From the NCBI GenBank assembly GCA_958441075.1, contig CAUCBQ010000031.1, positions 1-16,311 of the forward strand: a stretch of DNA of 16,311 nt, in the 5' to 3' direction. Shown in pieces: positions 7,830 through 14,643 of this stretch. A model generated the notes under the pieces. That model did not search any database and had not been told where the DNA came from. It worked only from the letters and a program-made list of their open reading frames with translations. The position numbers and the translations under genes are program-made. This DNA comes from an uncultured Clostridiaceae bacterium (lineage in GTDB: Bacteria; Bacillota; Clostridia; Lachnospirales; Lachnospiraceae). The first letter of the stretch is position 1; every line of letters begins with the position of its first letter.

Positions 7830-8435
7830 TTAATCCAGATGATCGCACCGGTCAAAATCAGTCAGAGCTACCCTTCCCGTCTCCGGGTCATACTCAAAGG
7901 TAGTGATACTCGCATTATGTACAACCCGCTCTCCGCCTTCCTCACCGCTGTCTTTTAAAATCTGTTCCATAAAATGAGCCAGCAGTCCGCCGTGAGATAC
8001 GATGGCAATATCTCCTTCAATTCTGGTTTTAATTAATTCCCAGGCCTTCAGACAGCGTTCATCTACCTGAATCACGGTTTCCCCTCCGGGAGGCGCCACC
8101 TCTGCCGGACGATCCCACCAGGCTTTGTAACGCTCTCCGTCCCGTTCAAGCAGCTCCTCTGCCGTACGCCCTTCCCAGTCTCCGTAATTGATCTCCATAA
8201 GTTCCTTTAAAGGAATAATGGGAACCGGATTGTCTCCTGCCGCCGCCTGAGCAGTGGCATAGGCTCTGATTTGAGGGCTTGTATAGATTGCCGTCAGTTT
8301 TTTATCCTTCATAGCCTTTGTAAGACAGCCAGCCTGAAACCGCCCTGTTTCATTTAAGGGAATATCCTGCTGTCCCTGAATCCTGCGCTCAATATTCCAG
8401 TCAGTCTGTCCATGACGTATCAAGTATAATTTCAT
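7830..8435 (-). CDS. Histidine phosphatase family protein (phosphoglycerate mutase-like)
   Basis: The 201-residue protein starts MKLYLIRHGQTDWN, the phosphohistidine-forming RHG motif with His8 as nucleophile. The second catalytic His is His148 in IVSHGG, and EINYGDWEG around Glu81 supplies the likely proton donor. Length and layout fit the cobalamin phosphatase / phosphoglycerate-mutase-like branch. Substrates in this superfamily range from sugar phosphates to alpha-ribazole phosphate, and no cobalamin genes are nearby, so I do not assign one. There is no signal peptide; it is cytosolic. AGGAG lies 6 bases before the ATG. The gene follows the sigma-like gene after only 9 bases and is followed by a terminator, so the two form one transcription unit. 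Confidence 0.92.
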   Translation of the reverse strand: MKLYLIRHGQTDWNIERRIQGQQDIPLNETGRFQAGCLTKAMKDKKLTAIYTSPQIRAYATAQAAAGDNPVPIIPLKELMEINYGDWEGRTAEELLERDGERYKAWWDRPAEVAPPGGETVIQVDERCLKAWELIKTRIEGDIAIVSHGGLLAHFMEQILKDSGEEGGERVVHNASITTFEYDPETGRVALTDFDRCDHLD

Positions 8436-8444
8436 CTTTTTCTC

Positions 8445-9095
8445 CTAACTGTTTAAATCCCAGCCGTCTCTCATGGGATCATATCCCTGAAATCTGCGCC
8501 CGCTTCTCCCGTATCCGTCTCTGCGGGGAGCCGGTTCCGATTCCATATCTTCGTCTTCTCCCGTTTCCGAAGCTGCCGTATCTTCTCCATTGACTGTCAG
8601 TGCATCCAGAGCCAGCTTCATAATATCCTTAATTTCATCCGGCGTCATCTTCATCTTCTCAGCCAGCTCCTCCACCGTAGCCTCCCGGCCCAGCTCCTTT
8701 GCCATAACCTGGGATACCGTCTGGAGCACATTCACTCTGGCAGCCATATTCTCCTCAATTTCAGCCTCGCTCTTTTGTTCCAGCAATGCTGCCTCAATGG
8801 CCTGACGGATCTTCATTTCCGAAAAAACAGGCCAGTCCTGACTTCCGTCATACTCAGATGCAGCCATCATGAGGGCCATATTGGCCTCCTGAACAAGATC
8901 AGAAACCGGAAGCTCCCTTCCCTCATATTCCTTTGCAAATCTCAGGGCTGCGGAAAGATATCCTTCTACCAGCCGGTTTCTTGCAGCTTTATCCGCTCCG
9001 GCTGCCGCAGCCAGAACCCGTTTTTCCTCATCCTGGTCCAGAGGGCGGATCATCTCCATCTCCTCCAGATACATTTCATAAAAATTTTCTGCCAT
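8445..9095 (-). CDS. Degenerate sigma-70-like protein without region 4
   Basis: This 216-residue protein resembles the middle of a sigma-70 factor. A region 2-like helix set (NRLVEGYLSAALRFAKEY, then LPVSDLVQEANMALMMAA, then MKIRQAIEAAL) is followed by a region 3-like part (residues about 120-165; MAKELGREATVEELAEKM, then MTPDEIKDIM). The aromatic/basic residues that normally melt and read the -10 element are replaced (WPVFSEMKIRQAI where sigma factors have FSTYAYWWIRQAI). In place of region 4, which reads the -35, there is an acidic then Arg/Gly-rich tail. It may bind core RNA polymerase without directing promoters, but that is inference. An ATG at 9107 abuts the AAGGA site (9108-9112); the ATG at 9095 is 12 bases away and is preferred. 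Confidence 0.8.
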   Translation of the reverse strand: MAENFYEMYLEEMEMIRPLDQDEEKRVLAAAAGADKAARNRLVEGYLSAALRFAKEYEGRELPVSDLVQEANMALMMAASEYDGSQDWPVFSEMKIRQAIEAALLEQKSEAEIEENMAARVNVLQTVSQVMAKELGREATVEELAEKMKMTPDEIKDIMKLALDALTVNGEDTAASETGEDEDMESEPAPRRDGYGRSGRRFQGYDPMRDGWDLNS

Positions 9096-9138
9096 GAACG
9101 TTTCCATTCCTTCTTTAAATTAAAATCATATCTCTATA

Positions 9139-9167
9139 AGAATAATCCATCCCCGCTGCCAAGTCAA
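9139..9167 (-). promoter_or_regulatory. Predicted promoter of the sigma-like / histidine phosphatase unit
   Basis: On the minus strand TTGACT (9162-9167, 5 of 6) and TATTCT (9139-9144, 4 of 6) are 17 bases apart. It points away from the LysR promoter, with which it shares the 142-base gap. Confidence 0.6.
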
Positions 9168-9181
9168 GCCGCAATCCCCAC

Positions 9182-9210
9182 TTTACAAAGCCCGCCAAAG
9201 CTGTTAAGAT
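9182..9210 (+). promoter_or_regulatory. Predicted promoter of the LysR-type regulator gene
   Basis: TTTACA (9182-9187, 5 of 6) and TAAGAT (9205-9210, 5 of 6) are separated by 17 bases. The leader is short, about 20 bases, and contains the AAGGAGG site. Confidence 0.65.
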
Positions 9211-9237
9211 AGATACAGTTATAAGGAGGACTTAATA

Positions 9238-10113
9238 ATGGATATAAATTATGAATTGTATAAGGTATTTTATCATGTCGCTGCTACCCTCAGCTTCTCA
9301 GAGGCCTCCAAGCAGCTCTTTATCTCACAGTCAGCTGTAAGCCAGTCCATTAAAGTCCTGGAAAAAAAGCTGAACCAGCCTCTTTTCATCCGAAGCACAA
9401 AGAGAGTTCAGCTTACCCCTGAAGGTGAAATCCTTCTAAAGCATATCGAGCCTGCCATGAATCTGATCCGCAAAGGGGAAAACCAGCTGCTTGAAGCCCA
9501 CACCCTGAACGGAGGCCAGCTGCGTATCGGCGCCAGCGACACCATTTGCCGCTACTATCTGGTAACGTATCTGAACCGCTTTCATAAGGAGTTCCCCAAT
9601 ATTCACATCAAGGTTACAAACCACACCTCCATCGAGTGCGCCAGAGTTCTGGAAAACGGCCAATGCGATTTTATTGTGGCAAACTATCCCAATTCTGCCC
9701 TGTCCGGCAATCTGCACACCCGGGTCATCAATGAATTCCACGATGTATTCGTAGCCAGCCGTCAGGCCTTTGATCTGGAGGGAAAGGTGCTGACCCTGAA
9801 TCAGCTCCTGAACTATCCGATTATGATGCTGGACCGCAAAAGCACCACCAGCGAATTTCTCCACCAGATTTTTCAGAAAAACCGTCTGGATCTGGTGCCG
9901 GAAATTGAGCTTTCCAGCAATGATCTTCTCATAGATCTGGCCCGGATCGGTCTGGGAATCGCCTTTGTGCCGGACTTCTGCATCCCGGAGCATGACAGGG
10001 ATCTGTTCATTTTGGAGCTGTCAGAAACACTTCCCGGCAGACAGATGGTAGTTGCTTACAATGAAAATCTGCCCGTATCCCAGGCTGCCAAACATTTTAT
10101 GGAAATGCTGTAG
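9238..10113 (+). CDS. LysR-family transcriptional regulator
   Basis: The 291-residue product has the classical LysR winged helix-turn-helix at residues 1-60: FYHVAATLSFSEASKQL, then SQSAVSQSIKVLEKKL, then PLFIRSTKRVQLTPEG. It is followed by a periplasmic-binding-like effector domain from about residue 90, starting LRIGASDTICRYYLVTYL. The length is typical for the family. The effector is not evident. An AAGGAGG site lies 8 bases before the ATG. LysR proteins often control a divergent neighbour, which here is the sigma-like / histidine phosphatase unit, but I could not point to a clear operator in the shared gap. The gene ends 10 bases from the stop of the convergent helicase gene with no visible terminator between. 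Confidence 0.94.
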   Translation: MDINYELYKVFYHVAATLSFSEASKQLFISQSAVSQSIKVLEKKLNQPLFIRSTKRVQLTPEGEILLKHIEPAMNLIRKGENQLLEAHTLNGGQLRIGASDTICRYYLVTYLNRFHKEFPNIHIKVTNHTSIECARVLENGQCDFIVANYPNSALSGNLHTRVINEFHDVFVASRQAFDLEGKVLTLNQLLNYPIMMLDRKSTTSEFLHQIFQKNRLDLVPEIELSSNDLLIDLARIGLGIAFVPDFCIPEHDRDLFILELSETLPGRQMVVAYNENLPVSQAAKHFMEML

Positions 10114-10123
10114 CAAACAAATT

Positions 10124-12571
10124 TTAACATTCTCCCTGCCGTGGAAATCTCTCCCAGAACTCCCTCAAAGCCTGAGATACATTTCCACGGTTTACAACGG
10201 TGTAGGTTTCCCATTCTCTGGGAAATAATGCTACATACTCCGGCAGCAGAAAACGATCGTCCAAAAGAGCGATTACGCCTCTGTCATTTACGGTGCGGAT
10301 CACCCGTCCGGCTGCCTGCATGACCTTATTCATGCCCGGATACTGATATGCAAAATCAAAGCCCTTTCCTTCTTTTTCATCAAAGTATTCTTTTAAAATC
10401 TCCTGTTCCGGGTTTACCTGAGGCAGTCCCGTACCTACAATCACTGCGCCGATCAGGCGTTCCTCCTTTAAATCAATCCCCTCGGAAAAGATACCGCCCA
10501 TGACGCACAGGGCTGCAAAAGACCGGCTGCGTTCCCTCTCAAATTCCTTTAAAAATTCTTCCCGTTCCTCCTCTGTCATACGGTTTGACTGACAGATCCT
10601 CTCAAAGCACAACGGGCGTTTCTGCTCCCTCTCTTTTAATATGCCGTTCACCTGCTCCTGAAACTGATAGGACGGAAAAAATACCATGTAGTTCCCTTTC
10701 CGTTCCCCAATAATCGCTTCCAGATAATCTGCAATCCGTTCATACTGACTCCGTCCCCTCCTGCTGTAGCGGCTGCTTACATCGGAAGCTGCCAGCACCA
10801 GGCGGTTTTGGGGTGAAAAGGCTGATCTGGCATACACCGCATACTCCTCTGTATTGCCGCTTAAAAGCTCCTTATAGTACCGGATGGGCAGCAGGGTAGC
10901 GGAAAAAAACACAGTGCTTTCGCTTTGCTCCAGACACCGGCGAAGGCATTCCGAAGGGTCCATACACATCAGTTTTACCATAAAGCTTCCATCCTCCAGC
11001 ATTCTTGCATAAATCCGGTACCGGTCATCCAGACGGTCATGAATGCTCAGAAAATCGCGCACTTTAAAATACAGCTCCAAAACCATATCCCGGTCTGTAA
11101 ATTCCCCATTTTCATTCATAAAGCTTTCCAGCTCGCCAAACATGGCCATAAGCTCCAGAGCAAGAAGCTTAACATCCCCCAAAAGCTCATAATCTGCTCC
11201 CAGAACACTTCTGTGGCTGATTCCCTCTTCTTCTTTTCCTGTTCCGTAGGCCCGTTTTAACTCCAGCATCCGCTTATTGCAGGCATCCAGAAGGGAAATG
11301 ACCTTTGCCGCTCCGGTAAGTCCCTTAAGAATCCGCTTTGCCGACAGCAGATCCTCCTTTACAATGGCTGCGCTGTACATTTCTCTGGCCCGGGGCACCA
11401 GATTATGGGCCTCATCTACCAGAAACAGATACGAACCGTTCTGTTCACCCTCTGCAAAATACCGTTTCAGACGCACATTGGGATCAAACACATAATTGTA
11501 ATCGCAGATAATCCCGTCTGTCCAGCTGCTGATATCCAGACAAAACTCAAAGGGGCATACCTGAAACCGCTCTGCATATTCCAGTACCTTTTCTCTGGTA
11601 ATCCCCTCCTCCTCATGAATTATCTCGTAAACTGCGTCATTTACCCGGTCAAAGTGTCCCTTTGCCCTGGGACAGTCAATGGGATTGCAGCTTGGCTTGT
11701 CCAGCACGCACAGCTTTTCCTTTGCTGTGATGGTAACTGTGTTAAAATACAGCTTTCCCTTCCCTCTGAGGATTTCAAATGCCTCCTCTGCCACACTCCT
11801 TGTAATCGTTCTGGCTGTGAGATAAAACAGCTTTTCCCCATACCCCTCTCCTATGGCTTTCAGACTGGGAAATACAGTGGAAAGGGTCTTCCCCACCCCG
11901 GTAGGCGCCTGAATATAGAGATTTCTTCCTTCTGCAACAGACCGGTATACACAAGCCGCCAGCTCCTTCTGGCCTTCCCTGTAGGCATAGGGAAACTGCA
12001 GTTCCTTTAAACTCTCCTGTCTGCGGAGCCTGTGATGGTAGAGATATCTGGCCCACTTTATATATTCATGGATCAGGCTCCCAAACCAGGCCTCCAGCTG
12101 CTGTCTGGTTCTGGTTTCTTTAAAACGGCGGATCTCCTCCGTTTCAATATTGCAGTAAGTAAGCTGAATCCCTACCGCATCCAGATCATGATGAAAGGCA
12201 TATATATATCCATAGCAGAGTGCCTGGGCCATATGAACCGGATCGGGCCCCTCCAGCCGTCCCACATCCAGATAAATACATTTGATCTCGTCAATGGTCA
12301 CGCCTCCCGGTTCCGTAATAATCCCATCTGCCCTTCCCTCAATAAGAAGCTCAAACTGCTCCTCCTTTACCCCATGCTTTAAGCTTACCTCTGCCTGATA
12401 ATCCGACCCCATCCTGCGCTGAATCTTACGGTGCAGCCTGCTTCCGGCCTGCATAGCCTCCTTTTTTGCTCCCGCGGTTCTGCGGTCATCCAGATCGCCG
12501 GACCGCATCGCAAATTCCACCAGATTCCGCACGGAAATCCGTATCCGGGACAGGGACTCCTGCTGTTCCAT
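10124..12571 (-). CDS. PD-(D/E)XK nuclease fused to an XPD/DinG-type Fe-S helicase
   Basis: In this 815-residue protein the N-terminus carries a full RecB/Cas4-like nuclease motif set: G43-x-x-x-H47, GRAD with Asp82, DEIK (94-97), and Gln116 followed by Tyr residues. A superfamily 2 helicase follows: Walker A APTGVGKT (222-229), DEAH (386-389), SATLLP, and the motif VI segment QAAGRVIRT. Between the Walker A and DEAH motifs lie Cys288, Cys295, Cys300, Cys339 and Cys344; four of these should hold the 4Fe-4S cluster of the XPD/DinG family. The protein probably unwinds 5' to 3' and cuts DNA in repair or recombination. The ATG at 12571 has AGGAGG 6 bases upstream. The family exists in Clostridia as an ATP-dependent DNA helicase; its cellular task is not established to my knowledge. 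Confidence 0.92.
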   Translation of the reverse strand: MEQQESLSRIRISVRNLVEFAMRSGDLDDRRTAGAKKEAMQAGSRLHRKIQRRMGSDYQAEVSLKHGVKEEQFELLIEGRADGIITEPGGVTIDEIKCIYLDVGRLEGPDPVHMAQALCYGYIYAFHHDLDAVGIQLTYCNIETEEIRRFKETRTRQQLEAWFGSLIHEYIKWARYLYHHRLRRQESLKELQFPYAYREGQKELAACVYRSVAEGRNLYIQAPTGVGKTLSTVFPSLKAIGEGYGEKLFYLTARTITRSVAEEAFEILRGKGKLYFNTVTITAKEKLCVLDKPSCNPIDCPRAKGHFDRVNDAVYEIIHEEEGITREKVLEYAERFQVCPFEFCLDISSWTDGIICDYNYVFDPNVRLKRYFAEGEQNGSYLFLVDEAHNLVPRAREMYSAAIVKEDLLSAKRILKGLTGAAKVISLLDACNKRMLELKRAYGTGKEEEGISHRSVLGADYELLGDVKLLALELMAMFGELESFMNENGEFTDRDMVLELYFKVRDFLSIHDRLDDRYRIYARMLEDGSFMVKLMCMDPSECLRRCLEQSESTVFFSATLLPIRYYKELLSGNTEEYAVYARSAFSPQNRLVLAASDVSSRYSRRGRSQYERIADYLEAIIGERKGNYMVFFPSYQFQEQVNGILKEREQKRPLCFERICQSNRMTEEEREEFLKEFERERSRSFAALCVMGGIFSEGIDLKEERLIGAVIVGTGLPQVNPEQEILKEYFDEKEGKGFDFAYQYPGMNKVMQAAGRVIRTVNDRGVIALLDDRFLLPEYVALFPREWETYTVVNRGNVSQALREFWERFPRQGEC

Positions 12572-12633
12572 CCTTTACCTCCTCATGGCCTTATGGGCTT
12601 TCGTTCCCAATATCATGCTTATCAGCATATCAC

Positions 12634-12677
12634 AAAAAAAGACGGATTGCAAACTTATGTTCGCGCTCCGTCTTTTT
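12634..12677. terminator. Intrinsic terminator after the HPr-like gene
   Basis: On the minus strand GACGGA (12667-12672) pairs with TCCGTC (12641-12646). An inner GCGAAC/GTTTGC stem with a G-U pair closes on an ATAA loop. Seven T residues follow (12634-12640). An A-rich 5' side makes it partly bidirectional. It separates the HPr-like gene from the helicase gene 63 bases further on. Confidence 0.88.
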
Positions 12678-12700
12678 CTTCTCTCCGGAAAATATTTAAT

Positions 12701-12946
12701 TTATGCAGCCGCTGTACGGGCATCTGGAGAAATGGTATCCAGATACGCCTCGAATTCTTCATTTTCACCATTCATCTGTACGGTCAGAACTTTTGCAAGA
12801 TCCAGGCTCAATACACCAAGGATGGACTTTGCATCAATCGTAAAACGGTTATAAAACACATCAACATCAAAGTCACACCTGGAAGCCTCCGTTACAAAGC
12901 GCTTTGCCTCCTCAATGGATGTCAGCAGAATTTTCTTTTCTTTCAT
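12701..12946 (-). CDS. HPr/Crh-like protein lacking the phosphorylatable histidine
   Basis: The 81-residue protein matches the HPr fold from about residue 14 on, with the best match at AKSILGVLSLDL (39-50). This is the counterpart of the HPr segment carrying regulatory Ser46, here Ser41. The N-terminal active-site loop GLHARPA, with the His15 that carries phosphate in sugar transport, is replaced by a shorter SIEEAKR. It therefore cannot serve as a phosphotransfer carrier, but could still be a target of HPr kinase, as Crh is in Bacillus. Similar proteins are common in Clostridia. The ATG at 12946 has AGGAG 8 bases upstream, a very strong promoter and a strong terminator, so the gene is a highly expressed single unit. 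Being a CcpA co-regulator is inference. Confidence 0.85.
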   Translation of the reverse strand: MKEKKILLTSIEEAKRFVTEASRCDFDVDVFYNRFTIDAKSILGVLSLDLAKVLTVQMNGENEEFEAYLDTISPDARTAAA

Positions 12947-12995
12947 TTCAAAGACTCCTTTTAATACAAAAGTGTGTTGTTTTGTTTCGCTGTCT

Positions 12996-13024
12996 GTTAT
13001 ATCACCATTATTCTTTCATGTCAA
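12996..13024 (-). promoter_or_regulatory. Strong promoter of the HPr-like gene
   Basis: On the minus strand a perfect TTGACA (13019-13024) is followed after 17 bases by TATAAC (12996-13001, 5 of 6). TGA directly before it makes an extended -10. This is the best consensus promoter I see in the window. The leader is about 43 bases. Confidence 0.85.
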
Positions 13025-13180
13025 ATTTTATTCTGACGGAGCCATTTTCATGAAACATCTCTGTTTTTTGTGCATTTTGTTTAATAATCCGTTTTATTTT
13101 ACCTTTATCCTGTCATAATTCCAGAGCCGATTTCCTGTTTTTAGAAAATTAATTTTGTTCTTATTTAAAGACAATGCATC

Positions 13181-13783
13181 TCAAAGAAAATTTTCGTGAG
13201 AGTTTTGAACGATTTTTGCCGTACGGTACAGATAGGACAGCTTCATAACATTTACCGTCAGGACGCCAATCATTCCTACTAAAACCACTGTAATTCCAAT
13301 CCACGGGCTGATCGCTGTCAAAAGAACCGAGGACAGGGTAAGGATAAATAAACCAATAAACCATTTCCACAGCCGTTTCCATTTTTCCGCCATATTCTCA
13401 TCCAGCGCGCCAACCGTCTCCGCGTGTCCCATATACTCTGAATATTCTCCGTAGAATGCAAAAACTAAAATCAGAACAGAAAGCAGTACCAGCGCGGGAG
13501 CCAGGGCAGAGTCTGCGGGAATCAGAATGCCTGCCGCATCCGCTGCAATAGGGAGCAGACAGCAGATACCTGCGGTACGGTAGCGGCTGTTTATAACAGA
13601 CAGCTTTAGAAGAACACAGCCGTAAACACACATTGTCCCCATACTGATAACCTGCCCCGGCAGATACAGAAACGGAAGCCAGGCTGCCACCGCCTGATTC
13701 GTCATAACAGAGCCCGCCGCGCCGGGGATCACCAGCCAGAAAAGCACCTTCAGCCATTTTCCCATATTTTCACTTTCGTTCAT
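13181..13783 (-). CDS. Hypothetical polytopic membrane protein
   Basis: I do not recognise the family. The 200-residue product has about six hydrophobic segments (roughly residues 10-30, 33-55, 70-88, 92-110, 140-160 and 163-185). A charged cytoplasmic-type stretch (EYSEYMGHAETVGALDENM, then KWKRLWKW) lies between the fourth and fifth. No catalytic motif is visible. GGAGG lies 7 bases before the ATG at 13783. It follows the 13828-14532 gene after 44 bases in the same direction, so the two are probably co-transcribed and may act together at the membrane. No terminator is evident after the stop; the 13093-13180 stretch holds only AT-rich sequence. Confidence 0.75.
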   Translation of the reverse strand: MNESENMGKWLKVLFWLVIPGAAGSVMTNQAVAAWLPFLYLPGQVISMGTMCVYGCVLLKLSVINSRYRTAGICCLLPIAADAAGILIPADSALAPALVLLSVLILVFAFYGEYSEYMGHAETVGALDENMAEKWKRLWKWFIGLFILTLSSVLLTAISPWIGITVVLVGMIGVLTVNVMKLSYLYRTAKIVQNSHENFL

Positions 13784-13827
13784 CTCATTACCTCCATTTC
13801 TTTAAGTCCAGTGCTGTTTAAGTCCCT

Positions 13828-14532
13828 TCAGGGCGAATGAAAGCTTGCTGCCACCCCCAGAATTATCCCCAGCACCATGGCAATACGCCCAACAAACTGT
13901 CCCATACGGTACAGCTCGCTGGGTTCTCCTCCTTCTACTGCAAGACCGTGCTGAAATTTAAAAAACAGGTCGGGAAATGCCATATCCAGCGCCAGCAGAA
14001 TACCTAAAAGAGCAATCACCGGAAGCATCTCAGCTCTTCCCCTTCTCTGACAGCTTTCATTTACCGCCCAGCGGTAGATACGGCTGTAGTCAGGAAAAAG
14101 CTCTTCATCGGAAGGCTCCGTATATTCTCCGTTTTTTATCTGCATATCAAAATAAATGTCTTCTCCATCACCGGTTAAAAGCCATGTATCTCCTACCAGA
14201 TGAACCTCACCCTCAAAAACCGGATTACCGTTTTCAAGGATCTCTCCTCTGGAGCTGTCAGTATCCCACCTGACCTCATAAAGCTTCTTTGTCTCATTGA
14301 CAGAAAATTCAATCTGCGCCGCCTTATCCTGACGGAGGATCTGCATTTTATAATCCGCATCCTTATCCGATCCTGCAAAGCTTCCGTCTTCCTGACAGTA
14401 CAGAAAGGTATCTCTCATCCATAAGCCGGGGCGGAACAGGGCATGTAAATACACTGCTCCAATAAGCAGGCACACAGCTGCTCCGATCCAAACGATCCGC
14501 CTTTTCCATTGTCTCATACTCCTGTCATCCAT
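13828..14532 (-). CDS. Hypothetical membrane-anchored protein with an extracytoplasmic domain
   Basis: I do not recognise the family. The 234-residue product begins MDDRSMRQWKRR and has a membrane segment at about 12-32. A mostly polar, beta-rich domain of about 130 residues follows, probably outside the cell. Two hydrophobic segments come near the C-terminus, the first starting MLPVIALLGILLALDMAF and the last IAMVLGIILGVAASF. AAGGAG (14543-14548) lies 10 bases before the ATG at 14532. The reading frame stays open to 14637, but that extension runs through a hairpin and has no ribosome binding site, so it is unlikely to be translated. The gene is followed after 44 bases by another membrane protein gene in the same direction. 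Confidence 0.72.
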   Translation of the reverse strand: MDDRSMRQWKRRIVWIGAAVCLLIGAVYLHALFRPGLWMRDTFLYCQEDGSFAGSDKDADYKMQILRQDKAAQIEFSVNETKKLYEVRWDTDSSRGEILENGNPVFEGEVHLVGDTWLLTGDGEDIYFDMQIKNGEYTEPSDEELFPDYSRIYRWAVNESCQRRGRAEMLPVIALLGILLALDMAFPDLFFKFQHGLAVEGGEPSELYRMGQFVGRIAMVLGIILGVAASFHSP

Positions 14533-14580
14533 GCGCCGCCCTCTCCTTCCCGTCCCCACAGACAAAGCCTTCGTATTCCA

Positions 14581-14589
14581 ATTATAACA
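14581..14589 (-). promoter_or_regulatory. Extended -10 promoter of the membrane protein pair
   Basis: On the minus strand TGT is followed by a perfect TATAAT (14581-14586), an ideal extended -10. No good -35 is present, because that region is occupied by the hairpin at 14590-14629. Transcription would start near 14574. Confidence 0.5.
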
Positions 14590-14629
14590 GGCCCTTTTCC
14601 TGCCGTCGGATACCCGGTGGAAAAGGGCC
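14590..14629 (-). terminator. Hairpin after the second pfk gene, probable terminator
   Basis: GGCCCTTTTCC (14619-14629 on the minus strand) pairs perfectly over 11 bp with GGAAAAGGGCC (14590-14600), with an 18-base loop. It begins 14 bases after the pfk stop. The following sequence, TGTTATAATT, is only weakly U-rich, so termination may be partial. Confidence 0.5.
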
Positions 14630-14643
14630 AAAATCATCTCGTT

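Noticed and set aside
7655..7855. 66-residue minus-strand reading frame between the lipoprotein and histidine phosphatase genes
   Set aside because: It overlaps the end of the phosphatase gene, runs through its terminator hairpin, and has no recognisable protein pattern.
9436..9993. 185-residue minus-strand frame opposite the LysR gene
   Set aside because: It is the antisense shadow of a clearly conserved LysR protein.
12915..13118. 67-residue plus-strand frame over the HPr promoter
   Set aside because: There is no ribosome binding site, the composition is biased by AT-rich promoter DNA, and it overlaps the start of a real gene.
14533..14637. N-terminal extension of the membrane protein at 13828-14532
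   Set aside because: The extension passes through a hairpin and the predicted promoter and has no ribosome binding site; the ATG at 14532 has one.
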